Positions 17,754 through 27,464 of a stretch of DNA of 64,000 bases are shown in pieces. This DNA comes from Sphingobium sp. Leaf26 (lineage in GTDB: Bacteria > Pseudomonadota > Alphaproteobacteria > Sphingomonadales > Sphingomonadaceae). Location of the stretch: NCBI RefSeq assembly GCF_001421665.1, contig NZ_LMKV01000001.1, positions 541,038 through 605,037 on the forward strand. The letters are read 5' to 3'. Each line of letters opens with the position of its first letter. Position 1 is the stretch's first letter. Made by a program: the position numbers and the translations under genes. Below the pieces are notes generated by a model. It did not search any database and was not told where the DNA came from. It saw nothing but the letters and a program-made list of their open reading frames with translations.

Positions 17754-18986
17754 ATGACCGACGCCGCCATCGCCACCGAAACCCGCGACCTGTTTTCCAA
17801 GTTCGATCCGCTGATCAACGAGCGCGAGGCGCTGCTCGCGACCGGCGTGCGCGATCCCTATGCGATCGTGATGGATCAGGTGCTGTCGCCCACACGCGCG
17901 ATCATCCAAGGCAAGGAAACCATCCTGCTCGGCACCTATAACTATATGGGCATGACGTTCGACCCCGATGTGGTCGCAGCGGGCAAGAAGGCGCTGGACG
18001 AGTTCGGCGCGGGCACCACCGGCAGCCGCGTTCTCAACGGCACCTATCAGGGTCATAAGGAAGTCGAGGACGCGCTCAAGGAGTTCTACGGCACGTCCGG
18101 CGCCATGGTCTTTTCGACCGGCTATCAGGCGAACCTCGGCATCATCTCCACGCTGGCGGGCAAGGGCGACTATGTCGTGCTGGACGCGGACAGCCATGCG
18201 TCCATCTATGATGGCTGTGGCCTGGGCAATGCGGAGATCGTCCGGTTCCGGCACAACAGCGTCGAGGATCTGGACAAGCGGTTGGGCCGCCTTCCCGCCG
18301 ACGCGCTGAAACTGGTCGTGCTGGAGGGCGTCTATTCGATGCTGGGCGACGTCGCCCCGCTGCCCGAGATGGTCGCCGCGATCCGCAAACACCCCAATTG
18401 CATGATCCTGTGCGATGAAGCCCATGGCATGGGCTTTTTCGGCCCAAATGGCCGGGGCGCCTATGAGGAACAGGGCGTCGAGGGCGAGATCGACTTCGTG
18501 GTCGGCACCTTCTCCAAGTCGGTCGGCACGGTTGGCGGCTTCTGCGTATCGAACCATCCCAAGTTCGAAATCCTGCGCCTCGTCTGCCGCCCCTATGTGT
18601 TCACTGCGTCGTTGCCGCCCAGCGTCGTCGCCACCGCCGCGACCAGCATCCGCAAGCTGATGCACGCGGGCGAGAAGCGCGCCCATCTGTGGAAGAACAG
18701 CCAGCGGCTGCACAAGGGTCTGAGCGACCTTGGCTTCAAGCTGGGCAGCGCGACGCCACAATCGGCGATCATCGCGGTCATCCTTACGGATCAAATGCAG
18801 GCCGTCGCCATGTGGCAGACGCTGCTGGAACTGGGGCTGTACGTCAATATGGCGCGCCCGCCCGCAACCCCGGCCGGCACCTTCCTGCTGCGCTGTTCGC
18901 TGTGCGCCGAGCATAGCGACGATCAGGTGACGCAGATCATCGGCATGTTCGAGGCTGCGGGCAAGGCGACCGGCGCGATCGGCTGA
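17754..18986 (+). CDS. spt: Serine palmitoyltransferase
   Basis: This PLP-dependent alpha-oxoamine synthase (410 residues) condenses L-serine with palmitoyl-thioester to 3-ketodihydrosphingosine, the first step of sphingolipid synthesis. The PLP lysine is K255 in G-T-F-S-K-S-V-G-T-V-G-G, and the cofactor-contact motif D-E-A-H-G-M-G appears before it. The N-terminus and overall length are very close to the soluble homodimeric enzyme of Sphingomonas paucimobilis (420 residues). The organism therefore makes sphingolipids. The adjacent ACP suggests acyl-ACP use in vivo. The remaining ceramide genes are not in this window. Confidence 0.93.
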   Translation: MTDAAIATETRDLFSKFDPLINEREALLATGVRDPYAIVMDQVLSPTRAIIQGKETILLGTYNYMGMTFDPDVVAAGKKALDEFGAGTTGSRVLNGTYQGHKEVEDALKEFYGTSGAMVFSTGYQANLGIISTLAGKGDYVVLDADSHASIYDGCGLGNAEIVRFRHNSVEDLDKRLGRLPADALKLVVLEGVYSMLGDVAPLPEMVAAIRKHPNCMILCDEAHGMGFFGPNGRGAYEEQGVEGEIDFVVGTFSKSVGTVGGFCVSNHPKFEILRLVCRPYVFTASLPPSVVATAATSIRKLMHAGEKRAHLWKNSQRLHKGLSDLGFKLGSATPQSAIIAVILTDQMQAVAMWQTLLELGLYVNMARPPATPAGTFLLRCSLCAEHSDDQVTQIIGMFEAAGKATGAIG

Positions 18987-19108
18987 CCGCGTCCGGGTGC
19001 GGCATGACGGCCAACGGAACTGCGGTTACGACGGAATATGGTGCATCCATGGAACTTTTCGCGGCTGATGTTCCGTCCTTGACCTTGTTCGGCTAGTGTA
19101 ACGGTCCG

Positions 19109-21097
19109 ATGGCCGACACCGACGTTCCTGACGCCCAATATGATTGGGGCCGCGCGCTTTTTCGCCGCGCGCTGCCGCTATTGCTTGGCCTGTTGCTGAT
19201 CGGGTCGCTGGGCGCGCTGATCTATAGCGCCAGCAATGCGTCGCGCGACCATGCGCAGGCGCTGGCGGAACAGCAGAGCAGTTTCGAAGTGATCGCCCTG
19301 GCGCGCGGGTTCGAGGCGCGGGTCGCCCGGTCCGAAGTGACGCTGGCCCGCTATGTCATCAGCCTGGACCCCGATACCGGCCGCCTGTTTCAGGACCAGT
19401 GGCGCGGCGCCGCCAGCCAGTTGAAGGCGTTGAGCTATGCCATGCGCGCTTCGGACTGGCAGAAGGGCAATGTCGCGGCGCTGCGCCATGCCTTCATCGC
19501 GCGCGGCAAGACGCTGAACGAGATCGGCCTGCGCACCACCTATGACCAGAAGATGGGAGCGCTGGCGCGGTTCCATCAGGCCGGCAAGAGCCAGGATCTG
19601 CGTCGGATCACCGCCCTGCTCGACCTGGTCATCAAGGCAGAGAACGACCGGCTGCGCGAACGGAGCCTGGCAGTGACACTGGCCGGCGATCGCAACGAAT
19701 GGGTGGGCAAGACGTCGCGGCTGGTAGGGCTGGCGATGCTGGTGTGCATATTGTTCGGCCTGTGGTTCGCCAACAGCGCCTGGCGCGAGCGGCGGCAGGC
19801 GCGTCGGCTGGCCGAGGCGGAAGGCGAGCGCGCCGACCGGCTGTCAGCCGCCGTCGCAGCGCGCACCGCCGAATTGTCCGACGCCTACGAGCAGTTGAAA
19901 CAGGAATCGGCCGAGCGTGCGGCGGCAGAAGACCATCTGCGCCAGATGCAGAAGATGGACGCTGTGGGCCAGTTGACCGGCGGCATCGCGCATGATTTCA
20001 ACAATATGCTGGCGGTGGTTGTCGGCGGACTGGAACTGGCCAAGCGCAAGATGGTGCTGAAGCCGGACGAGGCGCACCGGCATCTGGACAATGCGATGGA
20101 GGGCGCCAATCGTGCGTCCGCCCTCACCCGCCGACTGTTGGCCTTTGCCCGGTCGGAGCCGCTGCTGCCGAGTGCGGTCGATCCCGATGGACTGCTGCGC
20201 GGCATGGCCGACCTGATCGACCGGACCATCGGCGACCAGATCATCGTCCATTTCGCGGAGGGCGCGAGCGGATGGCGCATCTTCGTCGACCAGCATCAGA
20301 TGGAGAATGCGATCCTGAACCTGTGCGTCAATGCGCGCGACGCCATGGAAGGGCGCGGACGGCTGACGCTGGCGACCGGACAGGCCCTGCTGTCCGACGG
20401 CGAGATCGGCGAATGCGCCGCCGGCGATTATGTGACCGTCAGCGTGACCGATGAAGGATGCGGCATGACGCCGGAGGTTCTGGCGCGGGTGTTCGAGCCG
20501 TTCTTCACCACCAAGCCGGTCGGCAAGGGCACGGGCCTGGGCCTCAGCCAGATTTTTGGGTTCGTGCGCCAGTGCGGCGGCGAGATCCGGATCGAGTCGA
20601 CACCCGGCATCGGTAGTGGCGTGCATCTGTACCTGCCGCGATCGGCCGGGGCGGAGGAAGCGGCGGAGGCGGAGACCAGTTTTGCCCGCGCGCCGGTGGA
20701 ACAGCCGCCCACCCGCATATTGGTGGTCGAAGATGACGCACGGGTGTTGAACCAGACGATGGCGGCGCTGAGCGAGTTGGGTCATCTGCCGATCGCCTGC
20801 GACCATCCGGCCAAGGCGGCCAAGCTGCTGGCCAGCCATGGCGATGTCGGCCTGATCCTGAGCGACGTCCTGATGCCCGACATGACCGGGCCGGAAATGG
20901 TGAAGGCCCTGCCCGCCCGTTTCCGCCACCTGCCGGTGCTGTTCGTGACGGGCTATGCCGGCGATGGCAATGACGGCGCCGATTTTGAAGGACACGCAGT
21001 GCTGCGCAAACCCTATACGCTGATGGCGCTGGGGCAGGCGCTTGGCCAGACGCTCAGCGAATCGCGCCGCCCCGGAACAGCCGCGGCAGCAGAGTGA
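19109..21097 (+). CDS. Membrane-bound hybrid sensor histidine kinase
   Basis: The 662-residue protein has a helix at about 20-42, a periplasmic CHASE3-like helical sensor to about 200 and a second helix at about 205-228. A coiled coil (235-280) leads to HisKA with phosphoacceptor H295 in I-A-H-D-F-N-N, then an HATPase (N-A-R-D-A-M, D-E-G-C-G-M, G-T-G-L-G-L) and a receiver with acceptor D586 (I-L-S-D-V-L-M-P). The kinase core is the same type as that of the soluble kinase at 12718-14328. No response regulator is adjacent. Its 3' end overlaps the convergent gene by 44 bases. Confidence 0.88.
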   Translation: MADTDVPDAQYDWGRALFRRALPLLLGLLLIGSLGALIYSASNASRDHAQALAEQQSSFEVIALARGFEARVARSEVTLARYVISLDPDTGRLFQDQWRGAASQLKALSYAMRASDWQKGNVAALRHAFIARGKTLNEIGLRTTYDQKMGALARFHQAGKSQDLRRITALLDLVIKAENDRLRERSLAVTLAGDRNEWVGKTSRLVGLAMLVCILFGLWFANSAWRERRQARRLAEAEGERADRLSAAVAARTAELSDAYEQLKQESAERAAAEDHLRQMQKMDAVGQLTGGIAHDFNNMLAVVVGGLELAKRKMVLKPDEAHRHLDNAMEGANRASALTRRLLAFARSEPLLPSAVDPDGLLRGMADLIDRTIGDQIIVHFAEGASGWRIFVDQHQMENAILNLCVNARDAMEGRGRLTLATGQALLSDGEIGECAAGDYVTVSVTDEGCGMTPEVLARVFEPFFTTKPVGKGTGLGLSQIFGFVRQCGGEIRIESTPGIGSGVHLYLPRSAGAEEAAEAETSFARAPVEQPPTRILVVEDDARVLNQTMAALSELGHLPIACDHPAKAAKLLASHGDVGLILSDVLMPDMTGPEMVKALPARFRHLPVLFVTGYAGDGNDGADFEGHAVLRKPYTLMALGQALGQTLSESRRPGTAAAAE

Positions 21098-21977
21098 CCG
21101 CGCCCAGCAGCGGCCAGCGCCGTTGCCAGGGCTTGATCTCGATCTTCGTGCCGGCATGGCGGTTGATCTTCCACGCCAGATAGTCGATCCCGCCGGCATA
21201 GGTGAAACTGGCCTTGGCCAGACGGATCACCGACAGGCGCTTGCCGCGGCTTTGCAGGTTGCGCCAGCGCAAGGCCGCCTTATCCGGCGACATGGGGTTC
21301 GGCACCTCGCCATCATTTCCCACGCCTTGCCGCTCGGCAACCGCGGCAAGTGCCGCACGTCCGAATTGCTCGTAGCGTTCAGGATCGACATCGACGATCG
21401 AGATCGAACGCCCTTTCTTTTCGGCCCTTAGTTCCGCGTTATAGGTCAGGTTGAATCCGGTCTTCCAGATATCCAACAAGCTATGATCCACGCCCGGCGA
21501 CAACATCGGCATGGTCAGATCAAATAATGTCGGCGCGGCCTGTGCCACGGCGGCGATGGTACGCTGGCGGGCGAGATCGTCGGCGGCCCAGAGCAGGCGC
21601 GAAGGTTGGGCAAAGCGCGCCCAGACCGAGACATTGTCCGCCGCCAGGTTGTTGAGCCGGGCGAAGTCCGCTTCGGACAGGACCGCATATTTGGCGATCA
21701 GGCCATTATGTTCGAACGGAAAGACATTGGGTGGGATGAGCCGATTGGCGCGGGCCAGCCAGCTTTTGCCGTAAGCGGTCGGATAGTCCGACACGATCAG
21801 GTAGAAATCGAGCATCAGCCCATCGAGATTGGCCTCTCGCAGGCAGGAGCCGTAGAAGAGGACGGCGCGGGCGGCATCGGGATATTTCGCCGCGAGCGCG
21901 CCAGCCATGGCGGCTGCGCGCGGATCGGCCGGGGCGGAAAGTTCAGCGGTGACGAGGGGGAGGAGGTTTTGGGGCAT
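21054..21977 (-). CDS. Nucleotidyltransferase-fold protein, Tam41-like phosphatidate cytidylyltransferase candidate
   Basis: The 307-residue protein begins M-P-Q-N-L-L-P-L-V and has a nucleotidyltransferase start motif, A-V-L-F-Y-G-S-C-L-R, followed by D-G-L-M-L-D-F-Y-L-I-V-S-D with metal-binding acidic residues. P-P-N-V-F-P-F-E and A-K-Y-A-V-L-S follow. The order G-S...D-x-x-L-D...Y...N recalls mitochondrial Tam41, which makes CDP-diacylglycerol; that is inference. It may act in the envelope lipid pathway with spt 2 kb away. ATG 21977 is chosen because upstream sequence is palindromic repeat. It follows DUF938 in the same direction. Confidence 0.65.
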   Translation of the reverse strand: MPQNLLPLVTAELSAPADPRAAAMAGALAAKYPDAARAVLFYGSCLREANLDGLMLDFYLIVSDYPTAYGKSWLARANRLIPPNVFPFEHNGLIAKYAVLSEADFARLNNLAADNVSVWARFAQPSRLLWAADDLARQRTIAAVAQAAPTLFDLTMPMLSPGVDHSLLDIWKTGFNLTYNAELRAEKKGRSISIVDVDPERYEQFGRAALAAVAERQGVGNDGEVPNPMSPDKAALRWRNLQSRGKRLSVIRLAKASFTYAGGIDYLAWKINRHAGTKIEIKPWQRRWPLLGAVTLLPRLFRGGAIR

Positions 21978-21995
21978 GGGACTGCTATATAGAGG

Positions 21996-22067
21996 GGCTC
22001 CTGCAAAAGCAGGAGCCCAGGGTCGAGCAGGATGACCTGACGTCCTGGAATCCTGCTTTCGCAGGAG
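21996..22067. repeat. Palindromic intergenic repeat, family D (TCCTGC arms)
   Basis: GGCTCCTGCAAAAGCAGGAGCC (21996-22017) is a perfect hairpin and is partnered by TCCTGCTTTCGCAGGA (22051-22066). The two units flank GAGCAGGATGACCTGACG. It fills the space between the DUF938 gene and the nucleotidyltransferase-like gene. Confidence 0.7.
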
Positions 22068-22079
22068 CACGCTGTTGTT

Positions 22080-22724
22080 TCAATCCTGCCGTCGGAACAA
22101 GAGCGACAGATTGTTCGCGGGCATTTCGATCAGCTTTTCAGGCACCAGTCCCGCCGCCAGCGCCGCCGCGATCACATCCTCCACCGCGCGCAGGCCCCAG
22201 CGCGGATCGCGGGCTTTCAACGAGGCGTCGAAGGCGATGTTGCTGGGCGCTGTTTCCACGCCCTCGCGGGTGTAGGGACCGTAGAGATAGAGGAGGCCGC
22301 CAGCTGGCAGCGCGGCCGCCGCCCCTTTGAGCAGGCCGAGTGTCGCTTTCCACGGGGAGATGTGCACCATGTTGATGCAGAGGATCGCATCGGCCTGCGC
22401 GATCGGCCAGTCGCCGGCCGCATCCAGTTGCATCGGGGCGCGGAGATTGGACAGGTTCGCTTCGGCGCGCCACGCCGCGATCGAGGCGAGCGCGGCCGGA
22501 TCAGGATCGGTCGGTTGCCAGTCGACCGCGGGGAAAGCGGCGGCGAAATGGACGGCATGTTCGCCGCTGCCGCTCGCCACCTCCAGCATGAGGCCGGAGG
22601 ATGGGAGGGCGTCGCGCAGGACCGCCACGATCGCGTCGCGGTTGCGCTGCGTCGCGGGGGCATGGCGCTTGCCCGCGACGGATGGGCCGGAACCCGGTTG
22701 CCAGGGTTCCGGGCTGTTCGTCAT
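22080..22724 (-). CDS. DUF938 family SAM-dependent methyltransferase
   Basis: The 214-residue protein is a class I methyltransferase-like protein. Motif I reads L-E-V-A-S-G-S-G-E-H-A, with W-Q-P-T-D-P-D as motif II and I-N-M-V-H-I-S-P-W characteristic of DUF938. The substrate is unknown. Its start codon overlaps the stop of gcvPB by four bases, so it is translated from the glycine cleavage operon; whether it works in one-carbon metabolism is open. Confidence 0.82.
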   Translation of the reverse strand: MTNSPEPWQPGSGPSVAGKRHAPATQRNRDAIVAVLRDALPSSGLMLEVASGSGEHAVHFAAAFPAVDWQPTDPDPAALASIAAWRAEANLSNLRAPMQLDAAGDWPIAQADAILCINMVHISPWKATLGLLKGAAAALPAGGLLYLYGPYTREGVETAPSNIAFDASLKARDPRWGLRAVEDVIAAALAAGLVPEKLIEMPANNLSLLFRRQD

Positions 22725-24292
22725 TCGGCGGCCTGCGCCAGCGCAGGATCGGTCCAGGTGAGGATCGGCTTGCGCGCGGCCAGCGTTTCGTCGAGGCGGC
22801 GACGGGGGGCGTGATAGGGCGCGCCCTTCAAGGCTTCGTCTCCGGCCTTGGCCCGTTCAGCGAGGCTGCGCAATGCCATGATGAACTGGTCGAGTGCGGC
22901 CTTGCTTTCGGTTTCGGTCGGCTCGACCAGCATCGCGCCATGGACGACCAGCGGGAAATACATGGTCATCGGGTGGAAGCCTTCGTCGATCAGGCCCTTG
23001 GCGATGTCGAGCGTCGTGAAGCCTTCGGCCAGCCCCTTGTCGCTGAACAGGGCTTCGTGCATGCACGGGCCGCTGCCACCGAAAGGCGCGTCGAGCACAT
23101 CGTCCAGGCTGCGCAGGATATAGTTGGCGTTGAGGACAGCATCCTCCGCGACCTGGCGCAGGCCGTCCGCACCGTGGCTGAGGATATAGGTCAGCGCGCG
23201 GGTGAACATGCCCATCTGGCCGTGGAAAGCGACCATCCGGCCGAAGGTTCGGGCATGGTGATCCTCCGCTGTTTCTTCCTCGACCAGCACGAACTTGCCG
23301 TCCTGCTTTTCTACGAAGGGCAGCGGCGCGAAGGGCGTGAGGGCCTGGGACAGCACCACCGGACCGGAACCGGGACCGCCGCCGCCGTGGGGCGTCGAGA
23401 AGGTCTTGTGCAGGTTGATGTGCATGGCGTCGACGCCCAGGTCGCCGGGGCGGACCCGGCCGACGATGGCGTTGAAGTTCGCCCCGTCGCAATAGACGAA
23501 GGCTCCGACTGCGTGGACCGCGTCGGAAATCGTCTTCATGTCGCGCTCGAACAGGCCGCAGGTGTTGGGGTTGGTGATCATCACCGCAGCCACGTCCGGG
23601 CCGAGGCGGGCCTTGAGCGCTTCCAGATCGACGCGGCCGTCCGGGGTCGCGGGGATATCCTCGACCTTGTAGCCGCAGAAGGCGGCGGTGGCGGGGTTGG
23701 TGCCATGCGCGCTTTCAGGGACGAGGACGACGCTGCGCGCGTCGCCGCGGGCTTCCAGAGCGGCGCGGATCGCAAGCAGACCGCACAGTTCGCCGTGGGC
23801 GCCCGCCTTGGGCGACATCGCGACCGAGTGCATGCCGGTCAGGGTCACCAGCCAGGCAGCCAGTTCATGGATGACGGCCAGCGCGCCCTGCACCGTCGAT
23901 TGCGGCTGCAACGGGTGGATGTCGGCGAAACCGGGCATCCGCGCGACCTTTTCATTGAGGCGCGGGTTATGCTTCATGGTGCAACTGCCGAGCGGGAACA
24001 AGCCAAGGTCGATGGCGTAGTTCTGGCGCGACAGGCGGGTGTAATGGCGCACCGTCTCTTGCTCGGACAGGCCCGGCAGACCGATGCTGTCGGTGCGGGC
24101 GAGGCCGCCGAGGCGGCTTGCGACCTTTGGCGCTTCGGCGAAATCGACGCCGGTGGTGTCGGTCGAACCGATTTCGAAGATAAGGGCCTCTTCCAGCATC
24201 AGCGCGCGATTGCCGGTGGCGGTTTGCGGGGCCATATGCGCGTCCTTCGCGGCCTGCGGGGTGGTCGGACGACCTTCCTTGAGCATGGTCAT
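22721..24292 (-). CDS. gcvPB: Glycine dehydrogenase (decarboxylating) subunit 2
   Basis: This is the C-terminal half (523 residues) of the split P-protein. It carries the PLP-binding lysine in [18 protein letters not shown]. With GcvPA it decarboxylates glycine and passes the aminomethyl group to lipoyl-GcvH. It overlaps gcvPA by four bases, typical of obligate subunit partners. The operon lies behind a glycine riboswitch, so expression should rise with glycine. Confidence 0.95.
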   Translation of the reverse strand: MTMLKEGRPTTPQAAKDAHMAPQTATGNRALMLEEALIFEIGSTDTTGVDFAEAPKVASRLGGLARTDSIGLPGLSEQETVRHYTRLSRQNYAIDLGLFPLGSCTMKHNPRLNEKVARMPGFADIHPLQPQSTVQGALAVIHELAAWLVTLTGMHSVAMSPKAGAHGELCGLLAIRAALEARGDARSVVLVPESAHGTNPATAAFCGYKVEDIPATPDGRVDLEALKARLGPDVAAVMITNPNTCGLFERDMKTISDAVHAVGAFVYCDGANFNAIVGRVRPGDLGVDAMHINLHKTFSTPHGGGGPGSGPVVLSQALTPFAPLPFVEKQDGKFVLVEEETAEDHHARTFGRMVAFHGQMGMFTRALTYILSHGADGLRQVAEDAVLNANYILRSLDDVLDAPFGGSGPCMHEALFSDKGLAEGFTTLDIAKGLIDEGFHPMTMYFPLVVHGAMLVEPTETESKAALDQFIMALRSLAERAKAGDEALKGAPYHAPRRRLDETLAARKPILTWTDPALAQAAE

Positions 24293-25647
24293 GCCAGTTC
24301 CTCCTCAAGCGCGGCGGCAAGGGTTTCGATATCCTCCGCCGTCACGGTTTCGGTCACGGCGACGACAAGGCCGTTGCCGATCTGCGGTGCGTCGGGGAAG
24401 AGGCGGCCGAGCGAGACGCCGGCGAGAATGCCCTTGTCGGCGAGGGTGCGGACAACTTCGCGCGCGTCCCTGGTCAGGACCAGCGTGAATTCGTTGAAGA
24501 AGCTGTCATTGACCAGCGTGACGCCGGGCACCTTCGCCAGACGATCGGCGGCTTGGCAAGCGAGGCCATGGTTGAGGCTCGCCAGTTCGCGCAGTCCCTT
24601 TTCGCCCAGCAGGGTCATGTGGATGCTGAACGCCAGCGCGCACAGGCCCGAATTGGTGCAGATGTTCGACGTGGCCTTTTCACGGCGGATATGCTGCTCG
24701 CGCGTGGACAGCGTCAGCACGAAGCCACGCTTGCCCGCCGCGTCGACGGTTTCACCGCAGAGGCGACCCGGCATCTGGCGCACATATTTCTGCTTGCAGC
24801 CGAACAGGCCCAGATAGGGACCGCCGAACTGGAGGCCGACACCGATCGACTGGCCTTCGCCCACAACGATGTCCGCGCCCATATGACCGGGCGCCCGACA
24901 AGCCCCCAGCGCGACCGGCTCGGTGACGACCGCGACCAGCAGTGCGCCGGCTGCGTGCGCCGCGTCGGCGAGCGGGGTCAGGTCGGCGATACGGCCGAGA
25001 ATGTCGGGATATTGAACGACGACGCAGCTTGTATCCTTGTCGATGGATGCGATCAGCGCGTCGATATCGGTCGCGGCGTCCAGCGTCGGGGCTTCATGCA
25101 CCAGCGCGTCGCCGGTGAATTTCGCCATGGTGTTGGCGACCGAGACATAATGGGGGTGCAGACCCGACGACAGCAAAGCCTTGCCGCGCCTGGTGATGCG
25201 GCGGGCCATGCCGATCGCTTCCCAGCAGGCGGTCGAACCGTCATACATGGAGGCGTTGGCGACATCGACGCCCAGCAGGCGAGCGACCTGCGTCTGGAAT
25301 TCAAACAGCACCTGCAACGTGCCCTGCGCGATTTCAGGCTGATAGGGCGTGTAAGCGGTCAGGAACTCGCCACGCTGGATCAGATGATCGACGCTGGCGG
25401 GGACATGATGCTTGTAGGCGCCGGCCCCCAGGAAGAAGGGCGCTTCCCCTGCCGACAGATTTTTACGGGCCAGCGCCCCCATATGGCGCTCGACGGCCAG
25501 TTCGCTGGCATGATCGGGCAGGCCGGCGATGGTGCCGGTCAGGCGGGCTTCAGCGGGGACGTCGATAAACAGGTCGTCGATCGTCCCGGCGCCAATGACG
25601 GACAGCATGTCCTGCCGGTCGGTGTCGGTAAGGGGTAGGTAGCGCAT
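24289..25647 (-). CDS. gcvPA: Glycine dehydrogenase (decarboxylating) subunit 1
   Basis: The N-terminal half of the P-protein (452 residues) begins M-R-Y-L-P-L-T and includes [23 protein letters not shown] and the T-S-N-I-C-T-N-S segment of the family. ATG 25647 is preceded by GGAG. The frame stays open upstream through the palindromic repeat to 25767, which would give a false extension. It forms a heterotetramer with GcvPB. Confidence 0.95.
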   Translation of the reverse strand: MRYLPLTDTDRQDMLSVIGAGTIDDLFIDVPAEARLTGTIAGLPDHASELAVERHMGALARKNLSAGEAPFFLGAGAYKHHVPASVDHLIQRGEFLTAYTPYQPEIAQGTLQVLFEFQTQVARLLGVDVANASMYDGSTACWEAIGMARRITRRGKALLSSGLHPHYVSVANTMAKFTGDALVHEAPTLDAATDIDALIASIDKDTSCVVVQYPDILGRIADLTPLADAAHAAGALLVAVVTEPVALGACRAPGHMGADIVVGEGQSIGVGLQFGGPYLGLFGCKQKYVRQMPGRLCGETVDAAGKRGFVLTLSTREQHIRREKATSNICTNSGLCALAFSIHMTLLGEKGLRELASLNHGLACQAADRLAKVPGVTLVNDSFFNEFTLVLTRDAREVVRTLADKGILAGVSLGRLFPDAPQIGNGLVVAVTETVTAEDIETLAAALEEELA

Positions 25648-25660
25648 AACTGTCTCCACT

Positions 25661-25788
25661 CCCCTCCCTTTCAAGGGAGGGGCCGGGGGTGGGTGCGATT
25701 GCGCAGCAATCGGCGGTAACGCATGAGGCCAGGTTACAAGGCTCGCTCCGCTCGCCACCCACCCCAACCCTCCCTTAAAAGGGAGGGG
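25661..25788. repeat. Palindromic intergenic repeat, family B (CCCTCCC arms), gcvPA-gcvH
   Basis: CCCCTCCCTTTCAAGGGAGGGG at the left and CCCTCCCTTAAAAGGGAGGG at the right are each self-complementary and complementary to each other. GGGGGTGGGTG and CACCCACCCC form the next pair inward. The two ends enclose a GATTGCGCAGCAATC inner palindrome. The element separates gcvPA from gcvH. Confidence 0.75.
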
Positions 25789-25803
25789 CTTATTGATCGT
25801 CGA

Positions 25804-26175
25804 TTAAAGCGCGGCCACGAATTTCTTGTAGGCGGCTTCGTTCATCAGGCCTTCCAACTCGCTGGTGTCGGCGATGCGCAGCTTGAAGAACCAGCCATCT
25901 TCCTCGGCATCGCTGTTGACCAGTGCGGGTTCGTCTTCCAGCGCGCCGTTGCTCTCGACCACTTCGCCAGAGATCGGGGCGTAGACGTCAGAGGCGGCCT
26001 TGACCGATTCCACGACGGCGGCGTCGTCGCCCTTGTCGAAGGTCGTGCCTTCCGCAGGCAGTTCGACGAACACGATGTCGCCGAGTTGCTCCTGCGCATA
26101 GTCGGTGATGCCGACGGTGGCGATTTCGCCCTCTACGTCGATCCATTCATGTTCTTCGGTGAAATAACGGCTCAT
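25804..26175 (-). CDS. gcvH: Glycine cleavage system H protein
   Basis: This lipoyl carrier protein of 123 residues has its lipoylation lysine at K59 in [10 protein letters not shown]. Family features E-H-E-W-I near the N-terminus and [10 protein letters not shown] are present. It shuttles the aminomethyl group from GcvPA/B to GcvT. It lies 68 bases after gcvT and before the repeat preceding gcvPA. Confidence 0.96.
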   Translation of the reverse strand: MSRYFTEEHEWIDVEGEIATVGITDYAQEQLGDIVFVELPAEGTTFDKGDDAAVVESVKAASDVYAPISGEVVESNGALEDEPALVNSDAEEDGWFFKLRIADTSELEGLMNEAAYKKFVAAL

Positions 26176-26243
26176 GATGATACTCCCCAGAAGTGATTTA
26201 CCTGAAAATCACGACCTCCAAAAAGGTCAAAAAATATGAAGAA

Positions 26244-27392
26244 TCAGGCCTTGCGGCGATAACGATGTGGAACGAACGGCATCGGCGCAACCACCGCGGC
26301 GATGCGCTTGCCACGCACTTCGATTTCAAGCGCGGTGCCTTGCGCGCTGTGCGGCAGGCTGACCCAGCCCATGGCGATCGGCGCACCCACGCTCGGTGCA
26401 AAACCGCCGGATGTCACTTCGCCGACCTGTGTTGCGCCGATATGGATGGTCGCGCCTTCGCGGGCCGGCAGGCGGCCTTCGATTTTCAGGCCCACGCGCC
26501 TGGCACCGGGGCCATCGGCCAGTTCCTTCATGACGCGGGCATGGCCGATGAAACCGCCTTCCTCGCGCCGGCGCTTCTGGATGGCGAAGCCCAGGTCCGC
26601 GCCGATCGTGCTGACGGCGGGCGACAGGTCGTGGCCATAGAGCGGCAGGCCCGCTTCCAGACGCAGCGAGTCGCGCGCGCCCAAGCCGATCGGCTTCACC
26701 TGCGGCAGTTCGCACAGCGCATCGGCAAGCAGGGTCACATCATCGGCGGGGATGCTGATTTCGAAGCCATCTTCGCCGGTATAGCCCGAACGGCTGATCC
26801 ACAATTGCACGCCGCGCCAGGTAAAGAGGCCCGATTGCATGAAGAGCAGGTCGGCGGTTTCGGGGATGAGCGCGGCGAGCGCATCGCCCGCTTCCGGCCC
26901 CTGTAACGCCAGCAGCGCCTGATCCGCCATGTGATTCATCACGACGGCGTCAGGCAGATGTTCGATGATCCAGCCGATATCGTCATATTTGGTCGCGCCG
27001 TTGACGACCATGTAGATGTCCGCGCCGTCGAACGCTTCATTGCCGAGGCGCGACACCATGAGGTCGTCCAGGATGCCACCCTCTGCATCGAGCAGCATCG
27101 AGTAGCGCTGGCGAAAGGGCTTCAACCCTTTGATATCGCTGGGCAGGATATGTTCGAGTGCCTCGTCCACGCCTTCCCCCGAAAAGGTAAGCTGGCCCAT
27201 ATGGCTGACGTCGAACAGGCCGGCATGTTCGCGGGTCCAGCTATGTTCGGCCATGATGCCGTCATACTGGATCGGCATATGATAGCCGGCAAAACCGACC
27301 ATGCGCGCGCCACGGGCGCGGTGCCAGGCGTCGAGCGGGAGCGCGTCGAGCGGCAGGTCTTCGAAATGCGTGGCGTCTTGTGTGCCGGACAT
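26244..27392 (-). CDS. gcvT: Glycine cleavage system aminomethyltransferase T protein
   Basis: The T protein (382 residues) transfers the methylene group from lipoyl-GcvH to tetrahydrofolate and releases ammonia. Visible landmarks are F-A-G-Y-H-M-P-I-Q-Y near the N-terminus, L-F-D-V-S-H-M-G, the folate-contact R-S-G-Y-T-G-E-D-G-F-E and L-G-A-R-D-S-L-R-L-E-A-G. It is the first gene of the gcvT-H-PA-PB-DUF938 operon and begins about 73 bases after the riboswitch. Confidence 0.95.
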   Translation of the reverse strand: MSGTQDATHFEDLPLDALPLDAWHRARGARMVGFAGYHMPIQYDGIMAEHSWTREHAGLFDVSHMGQLTFSGEGVDEALEHILPSDIKGLKPFRQRYSMLLDAEGGILDDLMVSRLGNEAFDGADIYMVVNGATKYDDIGWIIEHLPDAVVMNHMADQALLALQGPEAGDALAALIPETADLLFMQSGLFTWRGVQLWISRSGYTGEDGFEISIPADDVTLLADALCELPQVKPIGLGARDSLRLEAGLPLYGHDLSPAVSTIGADLGFAIQKRRREEGGFIGHARVMKELADGPGARRVGLKIEGRLPAREGATIHIGATQVGEVTSGGFAPSVGAPIAMGWVSLPHSAQGTALEIEVRGKRIAAVVAPMPFVPHRYRRKA

Positions 27393-27464
27393 GAGCGGCC
27401 TTTCCGTACAGGAGGTGGTAGCGACGATATAGCAGGCCCGGAGTCGGACCTGTTGATACTGCCA

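Noticed and set aside
22601-24817. Long plus-strand frame (738 aa) opposite gcvPB and gcvPA
   Set aside because: It runs antisense to the P-protein genes, which are unmistakable.
25648-25767. N-terminal extension of gcvPA to 25767
   Set aside because: It is encoded by the family B palindrome; M-R-Y-L-P-L-T with a GGAG upstream is the natural start.
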